From assembly GCA_900547435.1 (NCBI GenBank), contig URGO01000003.1:1-43119 (forward strand): a stretch of 43,119 nucleotides of DNA, given 5' to 3'. Shown piece by piece: positions 22,568-31,358 of this stretch; within the stretch, counting starts at the first letter, position 1, and every line of letters starts with the position of its first letter. The notes below the pieces were generated by a model that did no database searches, was not told the origin of the DNA, and saw only the letters and a program-made list of their open reading frames with translations. Origin of the DNA: an uncultured Parabacteroides sp. Lineage in GTDB: Bacteria; Bacteroidota; Bacteroidia; Bacteroidales; Tannerellaceae. Both the position numbers and the translations under genes were made by a program.

Positions 22568-23521
22568 ATGGAAAAACAAAGTTCTTTTCGAGGTCGTGAT
22601 ATAGATCAAGATTTTGTCACTAAATTTAAATCAAGTGGATTTTATAAAGAAATTTATTTAAAGCATAAAGATGAAATTATAATCGGAGTAAGAGATGGAT
22701 ATATCAACCTCTACTATAATTGTGATAGCATAGCTAAAATCACATGTAATTCACATTCCTTAAAAGGAGAAATTTCTTCTTTTTATACTGATGGAATCAG
22801 TAGAAAAAGGAAAAATATAACAGAATCTGAAATCATTCAATGTTATGAACATATAAAGAAACAAAGTGATAACCGTGAAAAATTAGAAAAACAAGCACAA
22901 GCACGTTTATTTATAGAAAACAATAGTAATTCAGACTCTGAATGGTATTGCATTGATGTTGAATATGCAAAAACTGGACAACATGGTCGTTTTGATATCA
23001 TTGCAATTTCTAAAGGAAGTCCCCATAAAGTTGCATTGATTGAATTAAAATATGGGAAGCATGCTTTAGGTGGAGATAGTGGCATAAGAGCACACATAAA
23101 AGATTTCTACCAATTCTTTACAGAAGCAGACTCTTTTAAAAATCTCAAATCTGAATTAGTTTCTATCATTGAAAGGTTAGGAGAATTAGAAGTTGACTTA
23201 CCTTTAAGTATTCAAAAATTGAGGGAAGAAAATATTGCTCCTACTCCGTCATTTCATATCATTGTTTTAAACAATAATGGAGAATCTGAAAAAGAATCAA
23301 TTCCTAAGCAAACTATAAGCGGGTATTTATTTAAAGATAAACGGTGGGAATGTAAAAGGATATCACCATTAATAAAGAAAGAAGGAGACTATTTTAAATT
23401 GATAAACAACGATAAATCATTCCCTTTGACATTCTTATTTTCAAAATCTACATTATCTAATTTAGGAATATCAGATATATTAAGCGATAAGTTTTATGAT
23501 AAAGAAATAATTTCTTTTTAA
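22568..23521 (+). CDS. PD-(D/E)XK-type nuclease-like protein, AT-rich
   Basis: A 317-residue protein. Residues 127-163 read YCIDVEYAKTGQHGRFDIIAIS, then VALIELKYG: the D-x(15)-E-x-K pattern of PD-(D/E)XK nucleases (Asp143, Glu159, Lys161, possibly Glu132). The rest is unlike anything I can name. The base composition is much more AT-rich than its neighbours, a sign of recent transfer. It is directly downstream of the WYL regulator and its last 80 bp recur at the window's end. A DNA-cleaving defence effector controlled by WYL is a reasonable inference; a restriction-like repair protein is possible. Confidence 0.6.
   Translation: MEKQSSFRGRDIDQDFVTKFKSSGFYKEIYLKHKDEIIIGVRDGYINLYYNCDSIAKITCNSHSLKGEISSFYTDGISRKRKNITESEIIQCYEHIKKQSDNREKLEKQAQARLFIENNSNSDSEWYCIDVEYAKTGQHGRFDIIAISKGSPHKVALIELKYGKHALGGDSGIRAHIKDFYQFFTEADSFKNLKSELVSIIERLGELEVDLPLSIQKLREENIAPTPSFHIIVLNNNGESEKESIPKQTISGYLFKDKRWECKRISPLIKKEGDYFKLINNDKSFPLTFLFSKSTLSNLGISDILSDKFYDKEIISF
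23435..23495. repeat. 61-bp duplicate of 42948-43008 (nuclease gene 3' part)
   Basis: The segment from TTATTTTCAAAATC near the end of the nuclease gene recurs exactly at 42948-43008, where it is joined out of frame to the WYL leader copy. Confidence 0.9.
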
Positions 23522-23524
23522 GTA

Positions 23525-23539
23525 TGCGGACTTTCCGCA
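23525..23539. terminator. Short hairpin after the nuclease gene
   Basis: TGCGGA (23525-23530) and TCCGCA (23534-23539) form a 6-bp stem with a 3-nt loop, 3 bp after the nuclease stop codon. It could end that transcript. The T run afterwards is poor, so strength is uncertain. Confidence 0.4.
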
Positions 23540-23550
23540 CACCTCCTCTA

Positions 23551-23558
23551 TACCTTTG
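23551..23558 (+). promoter_or_regulatory. Bacteroidales -7 box
   Basis: TACCTTTG fits TAnnTTTG exactly and lies 28 bp before the ATG at 23586, with the hairpin just upstream. No clear -33 TTTG is visible at the usual spacing. It would drive the small-protein/MBL operon. Confidence 0.5.
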
Positions 23559-23585
23559 CAAATGAAATAAGAAATAAAACGAATT

Positions 23586-24089
23586 ATGAGCAAGAAACAA
23601 GACCCGAAACGGAAAGCACAATTGAATGCAAAGGCAAGAATGGAATCATTCAGATTTCAAGTAATGTGGGAAAAGAAGCAAAAGTTGCCGGAAATGCCGG
23701 ATGAGGTTCTGAATGCAGAACTCGATGCGCTTTGCGAAAAAGGATTGGCAGAAGAAATGTTCACCTTGCGGGATATCGTGGAAGGCGTGCGGAAAGAATT
23801 GGGATACCAAACGGAAACCGGAAAAGGTTCATTGGAAGGGAGCATTGTGCCTTTTCTTTTGGGGATAACTACGACCTGCCCGGACCTTGACCAGCCGAAT
23901 AATTCCCTCACCTGTGCCGAAAACATCCAACTTCCTTTGCAAGTCGTGCTTTATTACGACAATGAAATCCGCAACCAAGTGGTAGATTGGGTAAAAGCCC
24001 GATACGAAAAAGTAACGACCCGATTAGGCCAGCCTATCCTGAAAAGACCGAACATGGTAATCGAATTTAAAAGAGTGGTAAAGTCCTGA
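23586..24089 (+). CDS. Conserved-looking protein of unknown function
   Basis: A 167-residue protein with a basic N-terminus (KKQDPKRKAQLNAKARMESFRF), a helical centre (MPDEVLNAELDALCEKGLAEEMFTLRDIVEGVRKELG) and a C-terminal part (NQVVDWVKARYEKVTTRLGQ). No domain was recognised and there is no signal peptide. GC content is back to host level after the AT-rich nuclease gene. A promoter-like box precedes it and an MBL-fold gene follows within 40 bp, so the two probably share a transcript. Confidence 0.5.
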   Translation: MSKKQDPKRKAQLNAKARMESFRFQVMWEKKQKLPEMPDEVLNAELDALCEKGLAEEMFTLRDIVEGVRKELGYQTETGKGSLEGSIVPFLLGITTTCPDLDQPNNSLTCAENIQLPLQVVLYYDNEIRNQVVDWVKARYEKVTTRLGQPILKRPNMVIEFKRVVKS

Positions 24090-24126
24090 GAAGGACTTTA
24101 CTTTACACCTATAACATACAGAAATT

Positions 24127-25383
24127 ATGGAAATAACTATCCACCGAGGTGCGCACCAAATAGGAGGATGCATCACCGAAATCAAAAGTGATAATGCCAA
24201 AATACTTATCGATCTTGGAGCTAATTTGCCCGATAGCAATGCAAAAGAGTTGAACGAAACGGATGTAGCCGAGCTTACCCAAGACGCGGATGCCATTTTC
24301 TACACTCACTATCACGGAGACCATGTAGGCTTGTTCCACCTCGTTCCCGAAACCGTTCCTCAATACATCAGCCAAGGAGCGCAAGAGGTGATGATGTGCA
24401 AATACAATGCATTAAAAGCTCATGGGGATTATAGCAAGGAACTTGATGCCCTCGAACGCTTTCATCATTACGAAACCAAAGTTCCCGTTGATATATAAGG
24501 ATAGATCCGGGTAACTCCTTATTATGTTTCCCACTCCGCTTTTGAGGCTTATATGTTCAAAATCGAAGCGGAAGGAAAGATTATATTGCATACCGGAGAT
24601 TTCCGGAAACATGGCTATGTAGGGAAAGGACTTTTCGACACCTTACAATATTTCGTAGGGAATGTAGACATCCTCATTATAGAAGGTACGATGTTGGGAA
24701 GAAAAGGAGAAAAAGTGATTCGGGAAAACGACATCAAATGGAATACGGTTTCTTTACTCAAGAAACATAAATATGTGTTCGCCCTGTGCTCGTCTACAGA
24801 TATAGACCGGCTGGCTTCTTTTCATCAAGCGTGTAAAGATACAAAAAGGAATTTCTTGTGCGACACATATCAAAAATCGATGCTTGACATCTTTACCCGG
24901 TACATGAAATCCTCCTTATTCAAATTCGATAAGATATTTACCATTCGTAAGCATCATGTTACGAATCCGAAAATCAAAGCCAAATTGAGCCATGAAGGTT
25001 TCCTAATGCCTGTACGGGCAAGTCAAATCGAACTGATAAAAGACATACTGAAAGAATACGATGACGAACCGGCTTACTTGATTTATTCACTTTGGCAAGG
25101 CTATTATAAAGGAACGGAAAAACAAGTGAATCCTCAGATAGTGGAGCTTCGCGGATTATTCCCCGACCGCATTTTGGATGGAGTTTACGATGGATTCCAT
25201 ACCAGCGGACATGCCGATATGGAAACATTGGAAAAAGCGTGCCGCATCCTTCGTCCCCGATTGGGCATTATCCCGATTCATAAAGAAGCCTTGTATAGCT
25301 ATCAATCATTGGATATAGCTCAAGAGTTTCCTATTATTGAATCATCGGAACAGCTGGATGATGTAAATATATCCATTTCATGA
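24127..25383 (+). pseudogene. MBL-fold ribonuclease-like hydrolase, interrupted by two in-frame stops
   Basis: One frame runs from 24127 to 25383 (about 418 codons) with TAA at 24496-24498 and TAG at 24502-24504. The first part has the metal site THYHGDHVG; the second resumes at once with IRVTPYYVSHSAFEAYMFKIEAE and HTGDFRKHG, further MBL/RNase J-type motifs. Together they make one metallo-beta-lactamase-fold enzyme, probably an RNA-cutting one. The stops lie between motifs II and III, so neither half is complete. Deleting T and AG near 24493-24505 would restore a reading VDIKDIRV, so two small insertions are likely. A sequencing error is possible. Confidence 0.75.
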
Positions 25384-25406
25384 TTTGGTTATTGGTTGCC
25401 AAACAT

Positions 25407-25452
25407 CACACGCACACCTTGTGTCTTTAATTGATAGATAGGTATGCGTGTG
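25407..25452. terminator. Inverted repeat between convergent genes
   Basis: CACACGCACACC (25407-25418) pairs with GGTATGCGTGTG (25441-25452) with one mismatch, over a 22-nt loop. It lies between the ends of two convergent genes (25383 and 25484), so a bidirectional terminator is the simplest reading. Confidence 0.45.
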
Positions 25453-25483
25453 AAAACTCTTTGTTTTTATTACCGCGAAACAA

Positions 25484-26392
25484 TCAGTTATTGTCCTTCC
25501 GATCTTCAGCTACTAAATTATCAATGATACCATCCGAAAGACCGATTTCCGGGACATAGATATAATCTGCATGGATTACCTCTGCGATACAAAGGAATAT
25601 CTCGGATGCAGGGACGATTACATCAGCCCGGTCCGGTTTCAAATTGAATGCGTCCATGCGTGCTTCCGGAGTTAACACTTTCAGCTTGTCATAGATTTGC
25701 TGTAAGGAAGTTATAGGGATACGTTTCCGTTTCTTATCTTTTTTATCAATTAGGCGATACAGCTTATTGATGTTTCCACCCGAACCGATAATGTTGATTT
25801 TGGGGATATCTTGGGTACGGGCGGTTATTTCATCACGTAATTGTTGCCAAGCGGCTTCTGTGACACCTCCGGTAAGGATACGCACCGTACCGATATTGAA
25901 TGATTTGGAATAAACCAGTTTCCCGTCGACCATGAGATTGACTTCCGTACTACCTCCGCCCACATCCACATACATATAGTTCCCGTTTTGGTCTTCTTTG
26001 CATTCCAGATGGTTATTATAAATCATCTGTGCTTCTTCTTGTCCGTCTATGATTTCGATATTAATCCCGGTACTCTTCTTGATTTTCTTGATGATATTCT
26101 TGCCGTTTTTCGCATCACGCATGGCTGAGGTTGCACAAGCCCGGAAAGATTCCACCTCATAAATCTTCATCAGATGGCGATACGCTTTCATCAAACGGCG
26201 CATTCTCTCTTCTTTTACCGGAGAGATTTCGCCTTGCTCGAACACATCGAAGCCTAAACGAAGGGGAACTCGCAATAAAAGGACTTTCGAGAACTTGTCT
26301 TCTCCCGTATTCTCATTACGGGAGACTTTCTTTATCAATAATCGAACGGCATTCGAACCGATGTCGATAGCTGCATAATTTTTTGAACTCAT
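25484..26392 (-). CDS. Ppx/GppA exopolyphosphatase family protein
   Basis: A 302-residue ASKHA-fold protein. The N-terminal phosphate loop reads YAAIDIGSNAVRLLI; the second (adenosine/phosphate) motif is YMYVDVGGGSTEVNL, and SGGNINKL follows. These match exopolyphosphatase/pppGpp phosphohydrolase proteins, which cut inorganic polyphosphate or (p)ppGpp. At 302 residues it is the short, two-domain form without the HD-like C-terminal extension. No polyphosphate kinase gene is adjacent within the window. It converges with the MBL gene and diverges from the hexosaminidase gene, so it is transcribed alone. The 165 bp upstream (26393-26557) show a 10-bp palindrome AAGGCGCCTT at 26484 but no clear promoter box. 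Confidence 0.85.
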   Translation of the reverse strand: MSSKNYAAIDIGSNAVRLLIKKVSRNENTGEDKFSKVLLLRVPLRLGFDVFEQGEISPVKEERMRRLMKAYRHLMKIYEVESFRACATSAMRDAKNGKNIIKKIKKSTGINIEIIDGQEEAQMIYNNHLECKEDQNGNYMYVDVGGGSTEVNLMVDGKLVYSKSFNIGTVRILTGGVTEAAWQQLRDEITARTQDIPKINIIGSGGNINKLYRLIDKKDKKRKRIPITSLQQIYDKLKVLTPEARMDAFNLKPDRADVIVPASEIFLCIAEVIHADYIYVPEIGLSDGIIDNLVAEDRKDNN

Positions 26393-26557
26393 ATCTACTC
26401 GTGTTTTTTATTCTAACTTCTATCTTCTGCCTCTTTATAATACTTATACAATTCTTCACCGTGGTTCTATCTCGCTCCAGGACAAGGCGCCTTACTCCGG
26501 TTGACGGAATAATCGGTTACGAAAATAATAGGAATAATTTATATTAAACAGAAAAAG

Positions 26558-28441
26558 ATGAAGAAAACAGTATTCAATTTGGCAGCTACGGCTCTATTAT
26601 TGGCAAGCGTATCTTGTAATAATGAGACTTGCCAGCCGTCAGAAACAGACATGGCTCTGATTCCTGTACCTCAGGAAATGAGACTTGCATCGGAATGTTT
26701 TACGCTTACGAGCAAGATCTCCATTGCCTTGGACGAATCCAACGAGCAATTAGAAGGTATTGCGGACTATTTCAACGAGAAAATAGCACCGGCAACAGGT
26801 TTTAAGCTTCCCCTTAGCGCAAAAGGAAAGATTGAATTTCGTCTGGTTGAGGACCCCGCATTAGAGGAAGAAGGGTATCACCTGGAGGTAGATCGGGATC
26901 ATATTCTGATTTCAGCCAACCAACCGGCCGGCATTTTTTACGGAGTACAAACTTTGTTGCAAATGCTTCCTCCTGAGATTAAGAGTACAACCCAACAACC
27001 AAAGGATACAAAATGGACAATACCCTGCGCGGAGATTACCGATAAGCCCCAGTTCCGTTGGCGGGGATTGATGCTGGACGTATGCCGGCATTGGTTTACC
27101 AAAGAAGAGGTAATGAAGTTTATTGATGAATTGGCTGAATACAAAATGAATGTATTCCATTGGCATCTGACCGATGACCAGGGTTGGCGTATAGAAATAA
27201 AATCATTGCCTAAATTAACGGAAGTCGGAGCCTGGCGTGCCCCGCGTGTGGGAAAATGGTGGACCCGTGAACCCCAGCAGCCCGGTGAAAAAGCAAGCTA
27301 TGGAGGTTATTATACGCAAGAAGATGTCAAAGAGGTCTTGGCCTATGCGGCAAAACGTTTTGTCCGCGTCATACCTGAGATAGAAGCTCCCGGACATGCT
27401 ATGGCCGCTATGGTTTCTTATCCGGAATTGGCTTGTATAAACCCGCCCAAAGCGGTCAATGTAGGAAATGATTTCTACACACGGGAGGAAAATTCGCTCT
27501 GCATCGGAAAAGACTTCACATTTGAATTCATGGATAAGGTCCTGACAGAGGTAGCTTCCCTTTTCCCAGACGAATATATTCATATCGGCGGGGATGAGTG
27601 TTATAAAGGCTTCTGGCATCAATGCCCCGATTGCCAGGCCCGCATGCGAAAAGAACACTTGAAGAATGAAGAGGAGTTACAAAGCTATTTCATCCATCGG
27701 TTAGGCGATATACTCAAAGCGAAAGGGAAAAAACTTATTGGCTGGGACGAGATTTTGGAAGGAGGGCTTGCTCCGGATGCCAATGTGATGAGTTGGAGAG
27801 GCATGAATGGCGGCATTAAAGCGGCTCAAGCCGGGCATCATGTCATCATGACCCCTATGCAGCATTGTTATATCGACCTTTACCAAGGGGAACCGAATGC
27901 AGAACCGGCCACCTATTCCATGTGCAGGTTAAAAGATTCGTATAGCTTCAATCCTGTCCCGGATGGCGTTCCGGCGGAAATGATATTAGGTGGACAAGGG
28001 AATTTGTGGGCAGAGTCTGTTCCTACATTCCGCCATGCCGAATATATGGCTTGGCCTTGCGGATGGGCTTTGGCCGAAGTATTGTGGAGTGGTCCCCAAC
28101 ATACAGATTGGGATAAATTCTGGCCACGTGTAGAAAAACATTTCATCCGCGCCGATCAGGCTAACATCAATTATGCACGAAGCATGTATAATGCGATTAT
28201 CAGCCCTTATATGGAAAATGACGAGCTGAAAGTGAAGTTAAGTAGTGAAATCGGAGGATTGGATATTTATTATACTTTCGACAATACTGATCCGGATTGT
28301 TATACCCCGAAATATACCGGTCCGCTCAGCATTCCTAAAAATGCGACATGGCTTCGGGTTGTTACTTACCGTGACGGAAAGCCTATAGGGAAAGTCATCA
28401 CATGGACAATAGATGAATTAAAGGCGAGAGTTTTAAAATAA
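26558..28441 (+). CDS. Beta-N-acetylhexosaminidase, GH20 lipoprotein
   Basis: A 627-residue protein. A lipoprotein signal ends LLASVSC (Cys20). A GH20b-type N-domain (IPVPQEMRL ... GIFYGVQTLLQML) is followed by the GH20 barrel: FRWRGLMLDVCRHWF, VFHWHLTDDQGWRIEIK, and the catalytic pair HIGGDE (Asp346-Glu347). A C-terminal Fn3-like or chitobiase domain (GLDIYYTFDNTDPD) completes it. It removes terminal GlcNAc/GalNAc from glycans at the cell surface or in the periplasm, as in mucin use. It stands alone between divergent ppx and the convergent methyltransferase gene and ends at the 22-bp array. Confidence 0.9.
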   Translation: MKKTVFNLAATALLLASVSCNNETCQPSETDMALIPVPQEMRLASECFTLTSKISIALDESNEQLEGIADYFNEKIAPATGFKLPLSAKGKIEFRLVEDPALEEEGYHLEVDRDHILISANQPAGIFYGVQTLLQMLPPEIKSTTQQPKDTKWTIPCAEITDKPQFRWRGLMLDVCRHWFTKEEVMKFIDELAEYKMNVFHWHLTDDQGWRIEIKSLPKLTEVGAWRAPRVGKWWTREPQQPGEKASYGGYYTQEDVKEVLAYAAKRFVRVIPEIEAPGHAMAAMVSYPELACINPPKAVNVGNDFYTREENSLCIGKDFTFEFMDKVLTEVASLFPDEYIHIGGDECYKGFWHQCPDCQARMRKEHLKNEEELQSYFIHRLGDILKAKGKKLIGWDEILEGGLAPDANVMSWRGMNGGIKAAQAGHHVIMTPMQHCYIDLYQGEPNAEPATYSMCRLKDSYSFNPVPDGVPAEMILGGQGNLWAESVPTFRHAEYMAWPCGWALAEVLWSGPQHTDWDKFWPRVEKHFIRADQANINYARSMYNAIISPYMENDELKVKLSSEIGGLDIYYTFDNTDPDCYTPKYTGPLSIPKNATWLRVVTYRDGKPIGKVITWTIDELKARVLK

Positions 28442-28471
28442 TAACTAATCGTATTTATCTGGAAAATGTTT

Positions 28472-28559
28472 GCATCACAATCGTGAATCAATTGCATCAC
28501 CCGGGTGATGTAATTAAATCACAGTTGTGATGCAATTAATTCACAGATGTGATGCAAAT
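28472..28559. repeat. 22-bp tandem array with variable 4-nt centre (array 3, host)
   Basis: Four complete 22-bp units start at 28472, 28494, 28516 and 28538. Each has a 7-nt left arm ending in TCAC (GCATCAC, GCATCAC, AAATCAC, AATTCAC), a 4-nt centre (AATC, CCGG, AGTT, AGAT) and an 11-nt right part starting GTGA (GTGATG in three units). It fills the gap between two convergent genes ending at 28441 and 28569. Confidence 0.85.
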
Positions 28560-28568
28560 AATTGTTTG

Positions 28569-29633
28569 TCATTTAACGAATATATTTGTCCTGACCGCAT
28601 CAATCATTGCTAAAATATTTTCTACTGGAGTTCCAGCCTGGATATTATGACAAGAGCAACAGATAAATCCTCCATCTTTTCCTAAAGTTTCCAAGCAATG
28701 TTGTGTTTCAAACCTAACATCTTCGACCGTTCCCATAGGTAGTATTTTTTGATTTTCTATTCCTCCATGAAAAATCAAATCCTTACCAAACTGCAATTTC
28801 AACTCCTCACAACTCATACCTGGACATACATGCTGAATAGGATTCAAAATGTCCACACCACATTCTATCAGATAAGGAATCAAAGGGCGTACAGAGCCAT
28901 CCGTATGATAAAGCACTTTTTTCCCGAAACTATGAATCAAATCGCACCATGCCTTTAATCGATATTTAAAATGGGCCTCCCAAGAATCAAGTGAAATCAA
29001 CATGTTATCTTGCATACCCATATCGTCACTGATGAATATGATATCAATCAAATCGTCTAATTCTGTCAAGAACCGTTTCAACATGCAGGTCTGAATATAA
29101 TCAATCCGCTCAATAGCCGCATCCAAGAATTCCGGATTGGCTAACGTATCCATTAAAGCATTTTTCAATCCGCGCATCTGGCAATAAATCTCAAAATGGG
29201 AAATCCAAGGGCCGATGGTTGCAAAATCATACTGGCGAGCCTTTTCAGCCCATGCTTTAGCACCGGCATAATCAAAATTATTTGGATCAGGCCAAGAGGG
29301 ATAATCCGCCAATTGCATCGGATCATAAAAATTCGCGATAGGAGGATTTATATACTCTTGGTAAGTCGCCTTTCCTGCTTTTACCATACGTGTGGGAACG
29401 CCCCACATCGTAATCTCCCCACTATCGTTAGGATCAAAATAACGACCATTATACCCTGGAAAGACCCAGACTATTTTATCCACGCCTAATTGTTTGTAAA
29501 TCTCCAGTTCCTCCTGAACAGAAGTATATTCACGTAGAGATTGCAGCACTTCCGGAGTACACCATAAATCCACCGGTGTCCGGTCTGTAGATTGTCTATT
29601 AATTGTTGCAAGAATTCGTTCTTTGGGTGTCAT
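28569..29633 (-). CDS. UroD-family methyltransferase (corrinoid system), copy 2
   Basis: A 354-residue protein with a UroD/MtaA-type barrel: start KERILATINRQSTDRTPVDLW, middle YHTDGSVRPLIPYLIECGVDILNP, then FHGGIENQKILPMGT and a Cys/His cluster CCSCHNIQAG near the C-terminus, a likely zinc site for thiol activation. Members move methyl groups between a substrate, a corrinoid protein and an acceptor; true uroporphyrinogen decarboxylases have different residues and context. It is the last gene of a four-gene corrinoid block (copy 1 at 30339). It could be the substrate-specific methyltransferase or the acceptor-side one; sequence alone does not decide. The gap to the activase gene is 11 bp. Confidence 0.75.
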   Translation of the reverse strand: MTPKERILATINRQSTDRTPVDLWCTPEVLQSLREYTSVQEELEIYKQLGVDKIVWVFPGYNGRYFDPNDSGEITMWGVPTRMVKAGKATYQEYINPPIANFYDPMQLADYPSWPDPNNFDYAGAKAWAEKARQYDFATIGPWISHFEIYCQMRGLKNALMDTLANPEFLDAAIERIDYIQTCMLKRFLTELDDLIDIIFISDDMGMQDNMLISLDSWEAHFKYRLKAWCDLIHSFGKKVLYHTDGSVRPLIPYLIECGVDILNPIQHVCPGMSCEELKLQFGKDLIFHGGIENQKILPMGTVEDVRFETQHCLETLGKDGGFICCSCHNIQAGTPVENILAMIDAVRTNIFVK

Positions 29634-29644
29634 ACTTGATTTAT

Positions 29645-30346
29645 TTATACATTCATTTTTATTTTTCTATATATACAAGCCTTATTTGAACAAATATCAC
29701 AGGAATAACCTGTTTTACGCACCTCTTTTCCCACTCCTATAATTCCACTGACCGATTTAATAGGAAGCATCAGACAGCTTTTTGTAAGAGAAATGAAATC
29801 CATTGTATTGGGGAGTAGTGAAAAAAGCTGTTTTTGTTCATCAATTTGCCAATTGCAATATCCCGGGCTATACCGATTGGTGATTTTCCAATTGTAAATC
29901 CGCATCTGGTTCTCCAATTCAGATTGAATAAAATCCATAGCTTTTTCTACGACTATGCTTCCTACCGTATCAGCTATATATCCACTCAAATAATCTCCAT
30001 TCTTGTTACAGTTCTGTGCATAATCCGTAAAACCTTTTCCTGCAGTGCAAACAAATACGGCAATTCGCTCCGCGTTCCGCATAGCCGCACAAATCTTGGC
30101 TTGAGGATGCATCCAGCAATCTTGGATACGGACTGCTCCTTTTTCCCGTGACAATTCAATATCCGAAAAAAGAGCAAATCCTCCTCGTATAGCAGCAAGT
30201 TCCTCCAATTTTTCAAAAATCTCGAAAGTAATGGAGACTATCGGATTCTCAGGCGAAAAATCCGTCTGACGTATCTGTTTAAATACCGTATCGGGAGATA
30301 GGCCAATCTCCGAGACATTGAGCGTATAGGTAACAAATTCATCCAT
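29645..30346 (-). CDS. Corrinoid reactivation protein (MetH activation-domain type)
   Basis: A 233-residue protein matching the AdoMet-binding activation domain at the end of cobalamin-dependent methionine synthase: RYSPGYCNWQIDEQKQLFSLLP, then LMLPIKSVSGIIGVG, and a terminal Cys motif CDICSNKACIYR. It would use AdoMet to re-methylate corrinoid oxidised to the inactive state. The start is ATG 30346, embedded in ATGGATGA, where the upstream gene ends, so translation is coupled with an 8-bp overlap. A longer frame runs upstream inside the neighbouring gene but looks non-coding. It separates the two UroD copies. Confidence 0.8.
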   Translation of the reverse strand: MDEFVTYTLNVSEIGLSPDTVFKQIRQTDFSPENPIVSITFEIFEKLEELAAIRGGFALFSDIELSREKGAVRIQDCWMHPQAKICAAMRNAERIAVFVCTAGKGFTDYAQNCNKNGDYLSGYIADTVGSIVVEKAMDFIQSELENQMRIYNWKITNRYSPGYCNWQIDEQKQLFSLLPNTMDFISLTKSCLMLPIKSVSGIIGVGKEVRKTGYSCDICSNKACIYRKIKMNV

Positions 30347-31355
30347 GAGATAATCTTGACTTTTGGTTAAACGCAAACAAAGCATCGTAATAAGCCTGTA
30401 TATTCGCCAACGGAACCCATGGTGGCACATCGCAGCCTGTAGATAAGACAAAATTCGGAAAACATTTCGTTTGCTGCAATAAATCAATAACAACCTGTTT
30501 TATTTCTTCCGGTTGCTTCATCTTCAAAACTCCAACAGGGTCAATATTCCCTAAAACCAAAACATCCGAAGGACAAGCCTTCAATGCATCTATCATGGAT
30601 ATGGCATTCCCGAAATGATAAGCATTTGCCCCTGTTTGTAGCATGGCATGCGTACATTGCCCACTATTCCCACAATTATGTAATACCAATAAAAAATGAT
30701 CATCCTGCAAAGCGTCTGCGATCTGTCTGATATAAACAGATGAGAACTGCAAACAATCTTCATTCGCCAGCAAACCGGCTGCTGGTTCGGCCATAATAAC
30801 TCCCGGTGAACCTATACGCTTCATTTCAGTGCAATAGGCCAAGATGAATTCTGTACATTTGGATAGCAAAAGGTGTATCAAAGTGGGATTCAAATAACAA
30901 TCCACCATAATCTCTGACATACCATATAATCTACCTGCTAATGTAAATGGACCGATGACACCAGAGAAAGTGGGTTTGTCCGGTACAAACTCTCCCATCA
31001 AACGAACCGCTTTGAGATATTCCGGGAATCGTCCAGCTGACAAATCTGGTATCTTCAAGTTTTCAACCGAGACCGAATCCATTAGCCTCCCGATAATATG
31101 TGGCATATCATTCTCCGGGAACGTGACCGTACATCCAAACGCTTCGGCTTCAACGGTTAAATCCATCATGGTTGTCAAAGCGACAGCAGGAAAACGGTCG
31201 TTCAGGGCTTTGATGGCATTTGCGTGTATGTTGCCATCTTGCACGGCTTGGCGAATAGAATGGCTTATTAGTTCTATGCCTGGGTGCGTCATAATGGGCA
31301 AACTGAAACGTTCATCCATTCTAATAATATTATCTATCCATTTGTTTACTTCCAT
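30339..31355 (-). CDS. UroD-family methyltransferase (MtaA/CmuA-like), copy 1
   Basis: A 338-residue barrel protein of the UroD/MtaA family: TMMDLTVEAEAFGCTV, PTFSGVIGPFTLAGRL, then HNCGNSGQCTHAML and LSTGCDVPP, whose His/Cys residues form the zinc site typical of cobamide-dependent thiol methyltransferases. The N-terminus (EVNKWIDNIIRMDERFSLPIMTHPG) fits this branch. It would pass a methyl group from the neighbouring corrinoid protein to a thiol or folate acceptor, or act as the substrate-side enzyme. It lies 3 bp after the corrinoid protein gene and overlaps the activase gene by 8 bp. The two UroD copies differ clearly and are not recent duplicates. Confidence 0.8.
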   Translation of the reverse strand: MEVNKWIDNIIRMDERFSLPIMTHPGIELISHSIRQAVQDGNIHANAIKALNDRFPAVALTTMMDLTVEAEAFGCTVTFPENDMPHIIGRLMDSVSVENLKIPDLSAGRFPEYLKAVRLMGEFVPDKPTFSGVIGPFTLAGRLYGMSEIMVDCYLNPTLIHLLLSKCTEFILAYCTEMKRIGSPGVIMAEPAAGLLANEDCLQFSSVYIRQIADALQDDHFLLVLHNCGNSGQCTHAMLQTGANAYHFGNAISMIDALKACPSDVLVLGNIDPVGVLKMKQPEEIKQVVIDLLQQTKCFPNFVLSTGCDVPPWVPLANIQAYYDALFAFNQKSRLSHG

Positions 31356-31358
31356 ATT

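Noticed and set aside
26484..26493. Palindrome AAGGCGCCTT before the hexosaminidase gene
   Set aside because: A single 10-bp palindrome with no paired site or known operator; not listed as a regulatory feature.
28569..31355. Heme biosynthesis role for the UroD-like genes
   Set aside because: Adjacent corrinoid protein and activase plus Cys/His metal motifs point to methyl transfer instead.
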